Shown: positions 17,515 through 25,860 of the stretch, piece after piece
Layout of the letters: each line of letters starts with the position of its first letter
Position numbering within the stretch: the stretch's first letter is position 1
Assembly: GCA_017623295.1 (NCBI GenBank)
Contig: JAGAPK010000016.1
Span: 1-64,000, forward strand
Direction of reading: 5' to 3'
DNA: 64,000 bases
Source: Lachnospiraceae bacterium
GTDB lineage: Bacteria > Bacillota > Clostridia > Lachnospirales > Lachnospiraceae
Made by a program: the position numbers and the translations under genes
The notes under the pieces: generated by a model
Told to the model about the DNA's origin: nothing
The model's database searches: none
The model's input: the letters and a program-made list of their open reading frames with translations, nothing else

Positions 17515-18600
17515 ATGAAAAAACACTGTATTTTAAAAATATGTTTAACATTCTGTCTTGTACTTGGACTGCTTTGTCTTCCGACGAATCATCTGAATGT
17601 ACAAGCAGCTGAAATTATTGCGACCGTACAGGGAACTATTGCATCCGGAACAACATCTGATTTATTACAGCTTTCCACCAGTGAAGGTAAAATGCAGATT
17701 AAACTGGACAGCGAAACAGATGCCAGTGCCTGCAAAATATTACTTCCCGGAAAATCTATAAATGTTTCCGTATCACATGGCTCAGACGGATATTTACACG
17801 CTGTAAAAATCACAACCGCAACAGAGACATCTACCGTTTCTGTTGATTCATCCAAAACAACTACCGTAACAGGAACTATTGATGAAAAAACCACAGATGA
17901 TGTTATCTACTTCAATACCGTTCAGGGCGAAATGGAAATTAAACTGGATACTACTACAAACTTGAGTGGATGCTCTGTTTTAGTAGCCGGTAAAACCTAT
18001 TCAATCAGCTGTGCACGAGGTGCAGATGCGTATATGCACGCTATCAGTATTTCCGATGCCGTTGCAAGCACCGCAAGTACTACCACTACTTCTACTACTA
18101 ATTCCGGCTTAACACCTGCTCCTGCTTCCGATGCAAACAATAGTATTTCTACCACAACCGTTACCGGTACTGTAACAAAAAATACCACAGAAAAGCTTCT
18201 GTGTTTATCAACTTCTTATGGCGAAATGCAGATTGTTGTTGACGAAAATACAGACAGTCGAAATGGTTTGTTCCTGATACCGGAGCGTAAATTGACCGTT
18301 ACCGTTTATCGTGGTTCCGATGCTTATATGCATGCCGCAACCATTACCGGAACAAAAAGCAGTTTTGAATCAGCAACCGTTGATACTTCGAAAACTTCCA
18401 CTGTAACAGGAACTGTAAGTGATAAATCCACAGAGAATGTACTTTACTTGAACACTTCCTATGGCGAAATGGAATTGAAACTTGATTCCGTAAGCAGTAT
18501 TTCCAACTGTAAAGTTCTTGTAAATGGCAAGAAAGTTACCGTAACCTGTGCAAGAGGCTCTGATGCTTATATGCATGCTGTTACTATCAGCGGTTCATAA
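17515..18600 (+). CDS. secreted protein of four repeated beta-rich domains
   Basis: A signal peptide ends near NHLNVQAAEI in this 361-residue protein. The mature part is four imperfect repeats of about 62 residues, beginning near 37, 122, 220 and 302. Each starts VTGT or VQGT, then has an LxT..GEMqIKLD block and ends GSDaYMHAvtI. Ser/Thr-rich linkers separate them, the longest between repeats 2 and 3 (TASTTTTSTTNSG). No catalytic motif, lipobox, membrane tail or sortase signal is visible, so it should be released or held noncovalently. RBS TTGGAGGC is strong and a terminator follows. I do not recognise the family; a small beta-barrel is a guess. A lone gene between two minus-strand operons. 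Confidence 0.85.
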   Translation: MKKHCILKICLTFCLVLGLLCLPTNHLNVQAAEIIATVQGTIASGTTSDLLQLSTSEGKMQIKLDSETDASACKILLPGKSINVSVSHGSDGYLHAVKITTATETSTVSVDSSKTTTVTGTIDEKTTDDVIYFNTVQGEMEIKLDTTTNLSGCSVLVAGKTYSISCARGADAYMHAISISDAVASTASTTTTSTTNSGLTPAPASDANNSISTTTVTGTVTKNTTEKLLCLSTSYGEMQIVVDENTDSRNGLFLIPERKLTVTVYRGSDAYMHAATITGTKSSFESATVDTSKTSTVTGTVSDKSTENVLYLNTSYGEMELKLDSVSSISNCKVLVNGKKVTVTCARGSDAYMHAVTISGS

Positions 18601-18640
18601 GCACAAACTTAGCATCACTACTGAAATATGGTAATTGAAC

Positions 18641-18692
18641 GAAAGAGAGAAATGATAGACACTTGCTTTGTGTTATCATTTCTCTCTTTTTT
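18641..18692 (+). terminator. terminator of the four-repeat secreted protein gene
   Basis: AAAGAGAGAAATGATA pairs with TATCATTTCTCTCTTT around a short loop with an inner CAC/GTG, followed by six T. Some symmetry means it may also act for the opposing TtcA-like gene, which ends at 18742. Confidence 0.9.
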
Positions 18693-18741
18693 CCCGTTTG
18701 CCCAGCGGATTCACTTCCTATCAGATTCAGATTTTTCCATA

Positions 18742-19884
18742 TTATTTCTTATCATAATCATCCAAGAAGCTATGACGCACTCCTGCCGCTTTATATGCCA
18801 CTACCGTATCAAGATTAACATTTTCTACACTTTTAAAAATATTAGCTTCTACAAAAGGGTTTGTTTTTTTCAATTCTCTGATTAAATTTTTTATCTCCAC
18901 ACGCTTAGAAAGATTTTCCTCGTTATTACATGTCGTGCAAGTGTCCGTAAATTTGCAGGCACACTGAATAAAATGTAATTCATTGTAATCTCTCCATGCC
19001 TTAATATCATCTTCCCGAATAAGATAAAGCGGACGAATCAATTCCATTCCTTCAAAATTTGTGCTGTGAAGCTTCGGCATCATTGTCTGTACTTGTGCAC
19101 CATACAGCATACCCATGAGAATTGTTTCAATGACATCATCATAGTGATGTCCTAGTGCGATTTTATTGCACCCCAGTTCCTTTGCATAATGGTACAAATG
19201 TCCTCTTCGCATTCTTGCACATAAATAACAGGGCGATTTTTCTACATGATAGACCGATTCAAATATATCTGATTCGAATATCTCTATTGGAATATTCAGT
19301 TTCTTTGCATTTTCCTCAATAACAGTTCGATTTGCGGGGCTGTATCCGGGGTCCATTACCAGAAATTTCACTTCAAAAGCAAACTTATTGTGTAACTTTA
19401 ACTCCTGAAATAATTTCGCCATGAGCATAGAATCCTTTCCGCCCGAAATGCAAACTGCGATACAATCCCCCTCTTTTACCAGCTCATACTGGTTAATCGC
19501 TTTTGTAAATCTACACCATATATTTTTACGAAATTTCTTTCGAATACTTTGCTCTACTTCTTTGTTTACTTCCTTTTGCTTTTCTCCTTGTTTCTCTTCT
19601 TGAAAATAATCAAGCAGCCATGCCATATATCCTCCCGAAAGGCTGACTGCATCATATCCCTTTTCAACAAGCTTCTGCGCTGTTGTTAAACTGTTCTTAC
19701 CTCTACTGCAACAAATTACTATTTTTTTAGAAAAATCAATTTCCGTATTCCCTTCTATTTCATCGGCTGACACAGAAATTGCTTCAGGAATCGCACCATG
19801 AGAAATCTCTACTTTACTTCTGATATCAACAAGCTGATATTTTTCTTTATCTAATCGATTCAGATCTTGTACTGTTATTTCCAT
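18742..19884 (-). CDS. rhodanese-TtcA-like fusion (tRNA thiolation PP-loop enzyme)
   Basis: Two domains are joined in 380 residues. Residues 1-95 are a rhodanese with active-site loop CSRGKNS (Cys59), able to carry a persulfide. Residues 125-340 are a TtcA-type PP-loop ATPase with SGGKDS (147-152), the CYLC pair (219-222), LGHHYDDVIET, and a later cluster CACKFTDTCTTCNN. TtcA uses ATP and an Fe-S cluster to put sulfur on tRNA cytidine 32, so the rhodanese probably supplies the sulfur. It starts 3 bases after tcdA in an Rrf2-led operon. Exact tRNA target unproven. Confidence 0.85.
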   Translation of the reverse strand: MEITVQDLNRLDKEKYQLVDIRSKVEISHGAIPEAISVSADEIEGNTEIDFSKKIVICCSRGKNSLTTAQKLVEKGYDAVSLSGGYMAWLLDYFQEEKQGEKQKEVNKEVEQSIRKKFRKNIWCRFTKAINQYELVKEGDCIAVCISGGKDSMLMAKLFQELKLHNKFAFEVKFLVMDPGYSPANRTVIEENAKKLNIPIEIFESDIFESVYHVEKSPCYLCARMRRGHLYHYAKELGCNKIALGHHYDDVIETILMGMLYGAQVQTMMPKLHSTNFEGMELIRPLYLIREDDIKAWRDYNELHFIQCACKFTDTCTTCNNEENLSKRVEIKNLIRELKKTNPFVEANIFKSVENVNLDTVVAYKAAGVRHSFLDDYDKK

Positions 19885-19887
19885 ATT

Positions 19888-20655
19888 CTACCTCTTGCTG
19901 CAATCCTGTACTAAATCTTTGACAACTTCACCTGCAATAATAAGTCCTGCAATCGACGGGACAAACGCGGTGCTTCCTGGTATATCTCTTCTTTCTGTAC
20001 ATTTATGCTTAGCACCCGGAGGACAAATACAGTGTGTTCTACAACTAATTGCCATATCATCAATAGGTCGAGTCGGTTGTTCTTCCGAATAGACAACCTT
20101 TAACTTTTTTACTCCTCGTTTCTTTAATTCCCGTCTCATTACTTTTGCTAACGGACAAACTTTTGTCTTATATATATCAGCTACCTTAAATTGGCTGCCG
20201 TCTAATTTATTGCCAGCTCCCATGCAACTGATAATAGGAATATTTTTTTCTTTCGCCTTCATAACCAGTTCTATTTTGGCTGTTACCGTATCTACGGCAT
20301 CTACTATATAATCGTATTCTTCAAATGGAAATTCCTCTGCATTTTCCGGAAGGAAAAAACATTTATGAATTCTGACCTCTGCATCCGGATTTATTTCCCA
20401 AATACGTTCTTTCATCACTTCTGCTTTATACTTTCCAACCGTCTTTCTTGTTGCAATAATCTGACGATTTAAATTGGTAAGACAGACCTTATCATCATCA
20501 ATTAAATCAAATGCACCCACACCACTTCTAACAAGTGCTTCGCATACATATCCCCCTACGCCGCCTATACCAAACACTGCAACTCGTGATTTACTTAACC
20601 TTTCCATAGCAACTTTCCCAAGAAGCAATTCCGTTCTTGAAAACTGATTTAACAT
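19888..20655 (-). CDS. tcdA: tRNA threonylcarbamoyladenosine dehydratase (TcdA/CsdL-like)
   Basis: The start is placed at the ATG behind GGAGGAACT, giving 255 residues. It is an E1-like/ThiF fold enzyme with nucleotide loop FGIGGVGGYVCEALVRSGVG (about 25-44), the catalytic strand DDDKVCLTNLNRQIIAT, DYIVDAVDTVTAK, and a Cys-containing CRTHCICPPGAKHKC segment. TcdA converts t6A37 of tRNA to the cyclic ct6A form using ATP. In E. coli it works with a cysteine desulfurase pair; here the neighbour is a rhodanese-TtcA fusion, so the two tRNA-modification functions are linked. Confidence 0.9.
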   Translation of the reverse strand: MLNQFSRTELLLGKVAMERLSKSRVAVFGIGGVGGYVCEALVRSGVGAFDLIDDDKVCLTNLNRQIIATRKTVGKYKAEVMKERIWEINPDAEVRIHKCFFLPENAEEFPFEEYDYIVDAVDTVTAKIELVMKAKEKNIPIISCMGAGNKLDGSQFKVADIYKTKVCPLAKVMRRELKKRGVKKLKVVYSEEQPTRPIDDMAISCRTHCICPPGAKHKCTERRDIPGSTAFVPSIAGLIIAGEVVKDLVQDCSKR

Positions 20656-20682
20656 AGTTCCTCCATCAAAATAAATCTGCAT

Positions 20683-21117
20683 TTAAATTACATATTGATC
20701 TATCAGTTCATTTTGCCACTCTACCAAATCGGATAATTTTATATCATCTAATACACCATTTACCGCATCATTTAATCTTTTCCAGATTCGCACGGTAACG
20801 CATTTATCACTATTTTTACAGTCTTCGCCATTAATTTGTGCACAGTCGACCGGCACAAGTTCCCCTTCCGTTGCTCTTAAAATCATTCCAATCGTATAAT
20901 CTTCCGGTGCAGCAGCCAAGCGATATCCGCCTTTTGCCCCCCTGCTGCTTCTTACCAGAGAAGCCTTATGCAGAATAGACACAATCTGCTCTAAATATTT
21001 ATCTGATATATCCTGTCTTCTGGCTATATCTTTTATCTTAACCGGCTCTCCATTATAATAAATTGCAAGATCTAACATTAATTTAATTGCGTATTGTCCT
21101 TTCGTTGATATTCTCAT
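20683..21117 (-). CDS. Rrf2-family transcriptional regulator
   Basis: The start at ATG behind AAGGAGAAAA gives 144 residues (MRISTKGQYAIKLMLDLA). The winged helix includes IKDIARRQDISDKYLEQIV, and SRGAKGGYRLA follows. Three cysteines in the C-terminal loop (DCAQINGEDCKNSDKC, spacing x7 then x5) resemble the IscR cluster ligands (x5, x5), so an Fe-S cluster or thiol switch is likely. It leads the tcdA/TtcA operon. An inverted repeat overlapping its own -35 box (21184-21206) suggests autoregulation. Confidence 0.93.
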   Translation of the reverse strand: MRISTKGQYAIKLMLDLAIYYNGEPVKIKDIARRQDISDKYLEQIVSILHKASLVRSSRGAKGGYRLAAAPEDYTIGMILRATEGELVPVDCAQINGEDCKNSDKCVTVRIWKRLNDAVNGVLDDIKLSDLVEWQNELIDQYVI

Positions 21118-21170
21118 TTTTCTCCTTTCTCTACACAAAATACAAAACCAAATTTCTTTGTGATGCTGTT

Positions 21171-21206
21171 ATAATACTACACCATTCCTATCAATTCAAT
21201 AGGATT
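21171..21206 (-). promoter_or_regulatory. promoter and likely autoregulatory operator of the Rrf2 gene
   Basis: On the minus strand TTGAAT (21194-21199), 17 bases, TATTAT (21171-21176). The inverted repeat ATTCCTAT-caattca-ATAGGATT (21184-21206; arms of 8 with one mismatch) covers the -35 element, the typical place for repression by an Rrf2 dimer. Confidence 0.6.
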
Positions 21207-21294
21207 TAATAATTTTTTTAAAATTTTATTTTTTTGCATTTTTTACACATATTTTGCATATCCATGATAGTAAAGCACTTTTTTATGATTTAGA

Positions 21295-22005
21295 ATGAAT
21301 AGTAAAAAAATTTTACAATGTATTATGGAAATGGGAAAAATGGGAACAGCAGAAAAACAAAAAGAACTGGCAGACAGTAGCTTCTGGAAACAGCCCGAGA
21401 TAGTTGCCTTGCAAAAACAACTGAAAAGCGAAACCTTTCGAAGAGATTATGAACAGGCGTGTCTGTCTATTATAACAAAACTGGAAAAATTGAATACAGA
21501 AATATCAGAAAGTCTTGACCGCAACATTATTGATTCGATGGAATGGCGGGTAAAAACTTCTGAAAGCTGTATTTATAAACTATATTTGAAGGACAAAGAA
21601 CTGTCACTAAACGGAGTTGTCAACCGCTTAAATGACATTGCCGGTGTCCGCGTTGTGTGTAACTTTCTGGATGATATGTATGCACTGTACAGACAAATGG
21701 CCACGGACTCTGACTATGAATTTATCAAGCAAAAAGACTATGTGAAAAATCCCAAAAGCAGCGGATATCAAAGTCTACATCTAATTCTATATGTTCCAAT
21801 CGCAAATGGGAGAAAAATCAAAACAGAAATCCAGTTCCGCACAAAAGCAATGGATTTATGGTCTGATATGGAGCATCATTTTATTTACAAAAAAGAAGGT
21901 CTTCACGAAAAAGATACTGAACAGGCACTCCGCAAATGTGCTAAGGCAATCTATAAGCTCGACAAAGAAATGATGAACATACGTCGGAGGATGGAACAGG
22001 AATAG
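21295..22005 (+). CDS. small alarmone synthetase, RelQ/YjbM-type (p)ppGpp synthetase
   Basis: The 236-residue protein has only the RelA/SpoT synthetase domain: WRVKTSESCIYKLYLK, LNDIAGVRVVCNFLDD, the VKNPKSSGYQSLHLIL G-loop region, EIQFRTKAMDLWSDMEHHFIYKK with the catalytic Glu, and a helical tail rich in Arg. No hydrolase, TGS or ACT domain is present. Such enzymes make (p)ppGpp from GTP/GDP and ATP. The first ATG has no clear RBS; ATGs at 21325 and 21331 are alternatives. Monocistronic by spacing. Confidence 0.9.
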   Translation: MNSKKILQCIMEMGKMGTAEKQKELADSSFWKQPEIVALQKQLKSETFRRDYEQACLSIITKLEKLNTEISESLDRNIIDSMEWRVKTSESCIYKLYLKDKELSLNGVVNRLNDIAGVRVVCNFLDDMYALYRQMATDSDYEFIKQKDYVKNPKSSGYQSLHLILYVPIANGRKIKTEIQFRTKAMDLWSDMEHHFIYKKEGLHEKDTEQALRKCAKAIYKLDKEMMNIRRRMEQE

Positions 22006-22156
22006 TTTCAACGTTTGTTAAGATTGTGCTAAATCGGTGCTAATATCGTGTTTTCTTTTTGTTCAGTTTCCGCTAAAAACCATGTTTTTTAGTTCCATCG
22101 ATTTCATAAATTCAATATAATAAGCCTACAAAATATAGAAAGAGGGGGTAAACTCC

Positions 22157-22300
22157 ATGAATCCTGGTTTGCTTATTATTGCAATTATCGGTGGCGCTGC
22201 CGGACTTTTAAGTACATTATATTTGCTTTTCAGTCTGCCTGTTGTTCTTGTATGGAAAATCTATCGTCATTTCCGTTATGGATATTCCTTAAATGACTAA
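22157..22300 (+). CDS. 47-residue single-helix membrane protein
   Basis: An ATG behind the strong RBS AGAGGGGGTAAACTCC opens a 47-codon frame. The first 35 residues are hydrophobic (MNPGLLIIAIIGGAAGLLST onward) and are followed by a basic, aromatic end (WKIYRHFRYGYSLND). A possible -10 TATAAT lies near 22118 and a perfect terminator follows at once, so this is a real small gene and not noise. I do not recognise it. The Gly-rich helix with a basic cytoplasmic tail is common among regulatory micropeptides or type I toxin-like proteins, but no antitoxin RNA is evident. Confidence 0.75.
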   Translation: MNPGLLIIAIIGGAAGLLSTLYLLFSLPVVLVWKIYRHFRYGYSLND

Positions 22301-22307
22301 TTACAAG

Positions 22308-22359
22308 AAAAGTGTCGGTCTTAACATTACTGCTAATCAGACCGACACTTTATTTTTTT
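22308..22359. terminator. terminator between the small membrane protein gene and the DUF1846 gene
   Basis: AAGTGTCGGTCT (about 22310-22321) pairs with AGACCGACACTT (22339-22350), followed by TATTTTTTT. The A-rich flank on the other side makes it usable for the opposing DUF1846 gene. Confidence 0.9.
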
Positions 22360-22364
22360 CAAAT

Positions 22365-23837
22365 TTATTTCGTTTTTCCCTTCGTGGTTGGCTCACTGGT
22401 AAGGTCTACACCAAGCTTCTTGAATATCTTAATATCGACATCACTAAGCATAACAGAAGTATGCACCTGACAACCCTTCAGCTTCGGTAACTGCTCTAAC
22501 GCTTTCTTTGCATTCTCATCTGTTAAAGCAGAAATCGACAGTGCAATCAATACCTCATCCGTGTGCAATCTTGGATTCTTACCACCCAGATACTTTGTCT
22601 TTAATTCCTGAATCGGACCAATTGCTTCCGGAGAAATCAAATGCGTATCATGGTCTACATTTCCAAGATATTTTAAAGCATTTAATACAAGCGCCGCAGA
22701 AGCACCGAGCAAATCGGTGGTCTTGGATGTAATAATTGTTCCGTCTGCCAGTTCAATCGCCGCTGTTGGCACACCCAGTTCTTCTTCTCTCTGTTTTGCA
22801 GCAATCGTTACTTTTCTATCATCGGTAGAAATCTTTGCCTGTTTCATCAGAAGTTCAATCTTATAGACTTCATTCTCTTTGGCTTTTCCTTTTACGACCT
22901 CGTTACGCGCTGTATAGTATCGACGGATAATCTCCATATGTGAAGCTTCTTTACAAACCTCGTCATCTACAATGCAGTTACCCACCATATTAACTCCCAT
23001 GTCAGTTGGAGACTTATAAGGATTTTCGCCATAGATTCCTTCAAAAATCGCATTGAGTACCGGGAAAATCTCGATGTCACGATTATAGTTTACGGTAGTT
23101 TCCCCATATGCTTCCAGATGGAATGGATCAATCATGTTGACATCATTTAAATCTGCGGTTGCAGCTTCATAAGCAAGGTTAATCGGATGCTTCAACGGAA
23201 TGTTCCAAATTGGGAAGGTTTCGTATTTGGCATAACCGGCTTTGATACCTCTTTTATTATCATGATAAAGCTGAGATAAACAAGTTGCCATTTTGCCGCT
23301 TCCCGGTCCCGGTGCTGTAATAACAACAAGCGGTCTGGTCGTTTCAATATATTCATTCTTACCATATCCTTCGTCGCTGACAATCAACGGAATATTGGCA
23401 GGATAACCCTCGATTGCATAATGCAGATATACTTTTACATTTTTCTTCTCTAATTTCTCCTTAAAAGCAACTGCCGCAACTTGTCCGGCATAATGAGTCA
23501 GAACAACGCTGCCCACATATAAACCGTGACTTTCGAATTCCTTCATCAATCTTTCAACGTCTTCATCATAAGTGATTCCTAAATCACCACGCATTTTGTT
23601 CTTCTCAATATCTGCTGCATTGATAACAATAACAATTTCCGCTCTGTCAGAAAGCTTCATCAGCATACGTAGCTTACTGTCCGGTTCAAAACCCGGCAAT
23701 ACTCTGGATGCATGAAAATCATCAAACAATTTACCGCCAAACTCCAGATAAAGTTTGTCCCCGAATTTGTTAATTCTTTCTTCAATATGCTCTGATTGCA
23801 TTTTCAAATATTTCTCGTTATCAAATCCCACTCTCAT
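22365..23837 (-). CDS. DUF1846 family protein
   Basis: This 490-residue cytoplasmic protein matches the DUF1846 family, common in Firmicutes and structurally solved but without a defined role. Features are the start MRVGFDNEKYLKMQSEHIEE, RVLPGFEPDSKLRMLM, the nucleotide-like loop VITAPGPGSGKMATCLSQLY (around 172-191), and a late QTKYLGGKNPRLHTDE-like segment (here ELKTKYLGGKNPRLHTDEVL). The GPGSGK loop suggests nucleotide or phosphate binding (inference). It stands alone and is convergent with the 47-residue membrane gene. Confidence 0.85.
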   Translation of the reverse strand: MRVGFDNEKYLKMQSEHIEERINKFGDKLYLEFGGKLFDDFHASRVLPGFEPDSKLRMLMKLSDRAEIVIVINAADIEKNKMRGDLGITYDEDVERLMKEFESHGLYVGSVVLTHYAGQVAAVAFKEKLEKKNVKVYLHYAIEGYPANIPLIVSDEGYGKNEYIETTRPLVVITAPGPGSGKMATCLSQLYHDNKRGIKAGYAKYETFPIWNIPLKHPINLAYEAATADLNDVNMIDPFHLEAYGETTVNYNRDIEIFPVLNAIFEGIYGENPYKSPTDMGVNMVGNCIVDDEVCKEASHMEIIRRYYTARNEVVKGKAKENEVYKIELLMKQAKISTDDRKVTIAAKQREEELGVPTAAIELADGTIITSKTTDLLGASAALVLNALKYLGNVDHDTHLISPEAIGPIQELKTKYLGGKNPRLHTDEVLIALSISALTDENAKKALEQLPKLKGCQVHTSVMLSDVDIKIFKKLGVDLTSEPTTKGKTK

Positions 23838-23970
23838 ATTTCTACCTGTCCGCTTTCTTTCCCTATCATTTGCGCTTGTATTTTAACACATATCGCTTTT
23901 CATTGTAGCACAGCTTATTTAATTATTCCATAAAAAGAAAGAAATGAATCACATTTTTTATAAAATTTTA

Positions 23971-23999
23971 TTGACAGTACAAATAGTGGGTGCTAAAAT
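23971..23999 (+). promoter_or_regulatory. promoter of pyrG
   Basis: TTGACA (23971-23976), exactly 17 bases, TAAAAT (23994-23999). Transcription should start near 24006, giving a leader of about 65 bases. Confidence 0.85.
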
Positions 24000-24015
24000 T
24001 TCTCTATCAAAGCAA

Positions 24016-24049
24016 AGGCGCTGCGAGCATGGCTCGTAGTGCCTTTTTT
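24016..24049 (+). terminator. leader terminator (attenuator) upstream of pyrG
   Basis: AGGCGCTGCGAGC (24016-24028) pairs fully, with G-U pairs, to GCTCGTAGTGCCT (24032-24044) across a 3-base loop, followed by six T at 24044-24049. It lies about 10 bases after the predicted start and 23 before the pyrG ATG, so transcripts must read through it to express pyrG. pyrG attenuation by CTP is known in Bacillus and Lactococcus, where the transcript starts GGGC; that start is not seen here. Confidence 0.8.
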
Positions 24050-24071
24050 ATGTACAGAAGGGATGAAAATT

Positions 24072-25676
24072 ATGGCAGTAAAATATGTATTTGTAACAGG
24101 TGGTGTCGTTTCCGGACTTGGAAAAGGAATTACCGCAGCTTCGCTTGGTCGTTTGTTAAAGGCGCGCGGTTACAAAGTTACCATGCAGAAATTTGATCCA
24201 TATATCAATATCGACCCGGGTACTATGAACCCAATTCAGCATGGTGAGGTTTTCGTAACAGAAGACGGAACAGAAACCGATTTGGATTTAGGTCATTATG
24301 AAAGATTCATTGATGAAAATCTGGACAAAAATTCTAACGTAACAACCGGAAAAATTTATTGGTCTGTTTTACAGAAGGAACGTCGCGGCGATTATGGCGG
24401 TGGTACGGTACAGGTAATTCCACATATTACAAACGAAATAAAAAGTCGTTTCTACCGCAACTTCTCAGATAACGATACACAAATTGCCATTATCGAAGTC
24501 GGCGGAACCGTCGGTGATATTGAAAGTCAGCCTTTCTTAGAATCACTTCGCCAGTTCCAGCATGAAGTCGGTCACGAAAACGCTATTTTAATTCATGTAA
24601 CCCTGATTCCTTACCTGAAAGCATCACAGGAAATGAAAACGAAACCGACACAGGCAAGTGTCAAAGAGTTACAAGGAATGGGAATTCAGCCGGATATTAT
24701 TGTCTGCCGAAGCGAACATCCTTTAACGCAGGAAATCAAAGATAAAATTGCCTTATTCTGCAACGTGCCAAATAGTCATGTTTTACAGAATCTGGATGTA
24801 CAATATTTATATGAAGCTCCGCTTGCTATGGAAAAAGAAAATCTGGCACAAGTTACCTGTCAATGCCTGAATCTGGATTGTCCAAAACCAAATCTGGATG
24901 ACTGGAAAGCAATGGTAGATGCTCTCTATACCTCTACCGATGAAATAACTATTGCATTAGTCGGAAAATATGTGCAGTTACACGATGCTTATATCAGTGT
25001 GGTAGAAGCCTTAAAACACGGCGGTATTTCCAACCATGTCACAATTAACATCAAATGGATAGATTCTGAAATCATAACAAGAGAAAAGACAGAAGAATTA
25101 TTGGGAGGCGTAAATGGTATTCTTGTACCGGGCGGTTTTGGTTCTCGTGGCATTGAAGGTAAAATCTGCGCCATCAATTATGCCAGAACACACAAAGTTC
25201 CATTCTTAGGACTCTGTCTCGGTATGCAGCTTTCCATTGTAGAATTTGCCCGCAATGTTGTCGGATATAACGATGCACATAGCATTGAACTGGACCCTTC
25301 CACCACACATCCTGTTATCGCTCTTATGCCGGACCAGAATGGCGTAGAAGATATTGGCGGAACATTACGTCTTGGTTCCTATCCATGTATACTGGATAAG
25401 AGTTCCAAAGCCTATGAATTATATGGTGAAGAAACGATTCATGAACGACATCGTCACCGCTATGAAGTCAATAATGATTATCGTGCAGTTCTTACCGAAC
25501 ATGGCATGAAACTTTCCGGTTTATCACCTGACGGACGAATTGTAGAGATGTGCGAGTTACCGGATCACCCATTCTTCGTTGCAACACAAGCACATCCGGA
25601 ATTAAAATCCCGCCCAAACAGACCGCATCCTTTATTTAAAGGATTCATTAAAGCAGCAATTGACTATAAAAAATAA
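24072..25676 (+). CDS. pyrG: CTP synthase
   Basis: The start [11 protein letters not shown] behind AGAAGGG gives 534 residues. The N-terminal amidoligase domain has [32 protein letters not shown] and [16 protein letters not shown]. The C-terminal glutaminase has GLCLGMQLS with the nucleophile Cys and the HPE of [12 protein letters not shown]. It makes CTP from UTP, ATP and glutamine. Length is standard. Expression is probably controlled by the leader terminator at 24016-24049. It is monocistronic and ends at a hairpin shared with the opposing small peptides. Confidence 0.98.
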   Translation: MAVKYVFVTGGVVSGLGKGITAASLGRLLKARGYKVTMQKFDPYINIDPGTMNPIQHGEVFVTEDGTETDLDLGHYERFIDENLDKNSNVTTGKIYWSVLQKERRGDYGGGTVQVIPHITNEIKSRFYRNFSDNDTQIAIIEVGGTVGDIESQPFLESLRQFQHEVGHENAILIHVTLIPYLKASQEMKTKPTQASVKELQGMGIQPDIIVCRSEHPLTQEIKDKIALFCNVPNSHVLQNLDVQYLYEAPLAMEKENLAQVTCQCLNLDCPKPNLDDWKAMVDALYTSTDEITIALVGKYVQLHDAYISVVEALKHGGISNHVTINIKWIDSEIITREKTEELLGGVNGILVPGGFGSRGIEGKICAINYARTHKVPFLGLCLGMQLSIVEFARNVVGYNDAHSIELDPSTTHPVIALMPDQNGVEDIGGTLRLGSYPCILDKSSKAYELYGEETIHERHRHRYEVNNDYRAVLTEHGMKLSGLSPDGRIVEMCELPDHPFFVATQAHPELKSRPNRPHPLFKGFIKAAIDYKK

Positions 25677-25690
25677 AATTTACCACATTA

Positions 25691-25750
25691 AAAAACGCCG
25701 GTTTTCATTTTGAGGATTACCTCATTTTCAACCGGCGCTTTATTTATTCT
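25691..25750. terminator. terminator between pyrG and the small membrane peptides
   Basis: CGCCGGTT (25696-25703) pairs with AACCGGCG (25730-25737), with an inner GAGG-ATTA-CCTC. T-rich TTTATTTATT follows on plus; AAAAA precedes, so it can serve both convergent transcripts. Confidence 0.8.
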
Positions 25751-25755
25751 ATTCA

Positions 25756-25848
25756 TTATTTTGCTTTATTTGCAATCAAGGAATACACTAAACATCCTCC
25801 TAATGCTACAAATACAATTCCAACAATAAGAATTTCTACAATGCCCAT
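25756..25848 (-). CDS. 30-residue KdpF-like membrane peptide
   Basis: The ATG is behind AGGAGGATAGGGAA, and this RBS overlaps the stop of the upstream 27-codon gene. The peptide is MGIVEILIVG followed by a hydrophobic run and ends GCLVYSLIANKAK. The LVYSLIAN end resembles LVYALINAE of E. coli KdpF, the small subunit that stabilises the KdpABC potassium pump. No kdpA, B or C is in the window. The KdpD/KdpE-like pair next door, transcribed away from it, supports a potassium connection. The homology is by eye on a very short sequence. Confidence 0.72.
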   Translation of the reverse strand: MGIVEILIVGIVFVALGGCLVYSLIANKAK

Positions 25849-25860
25849 TTCCCTATCCTC

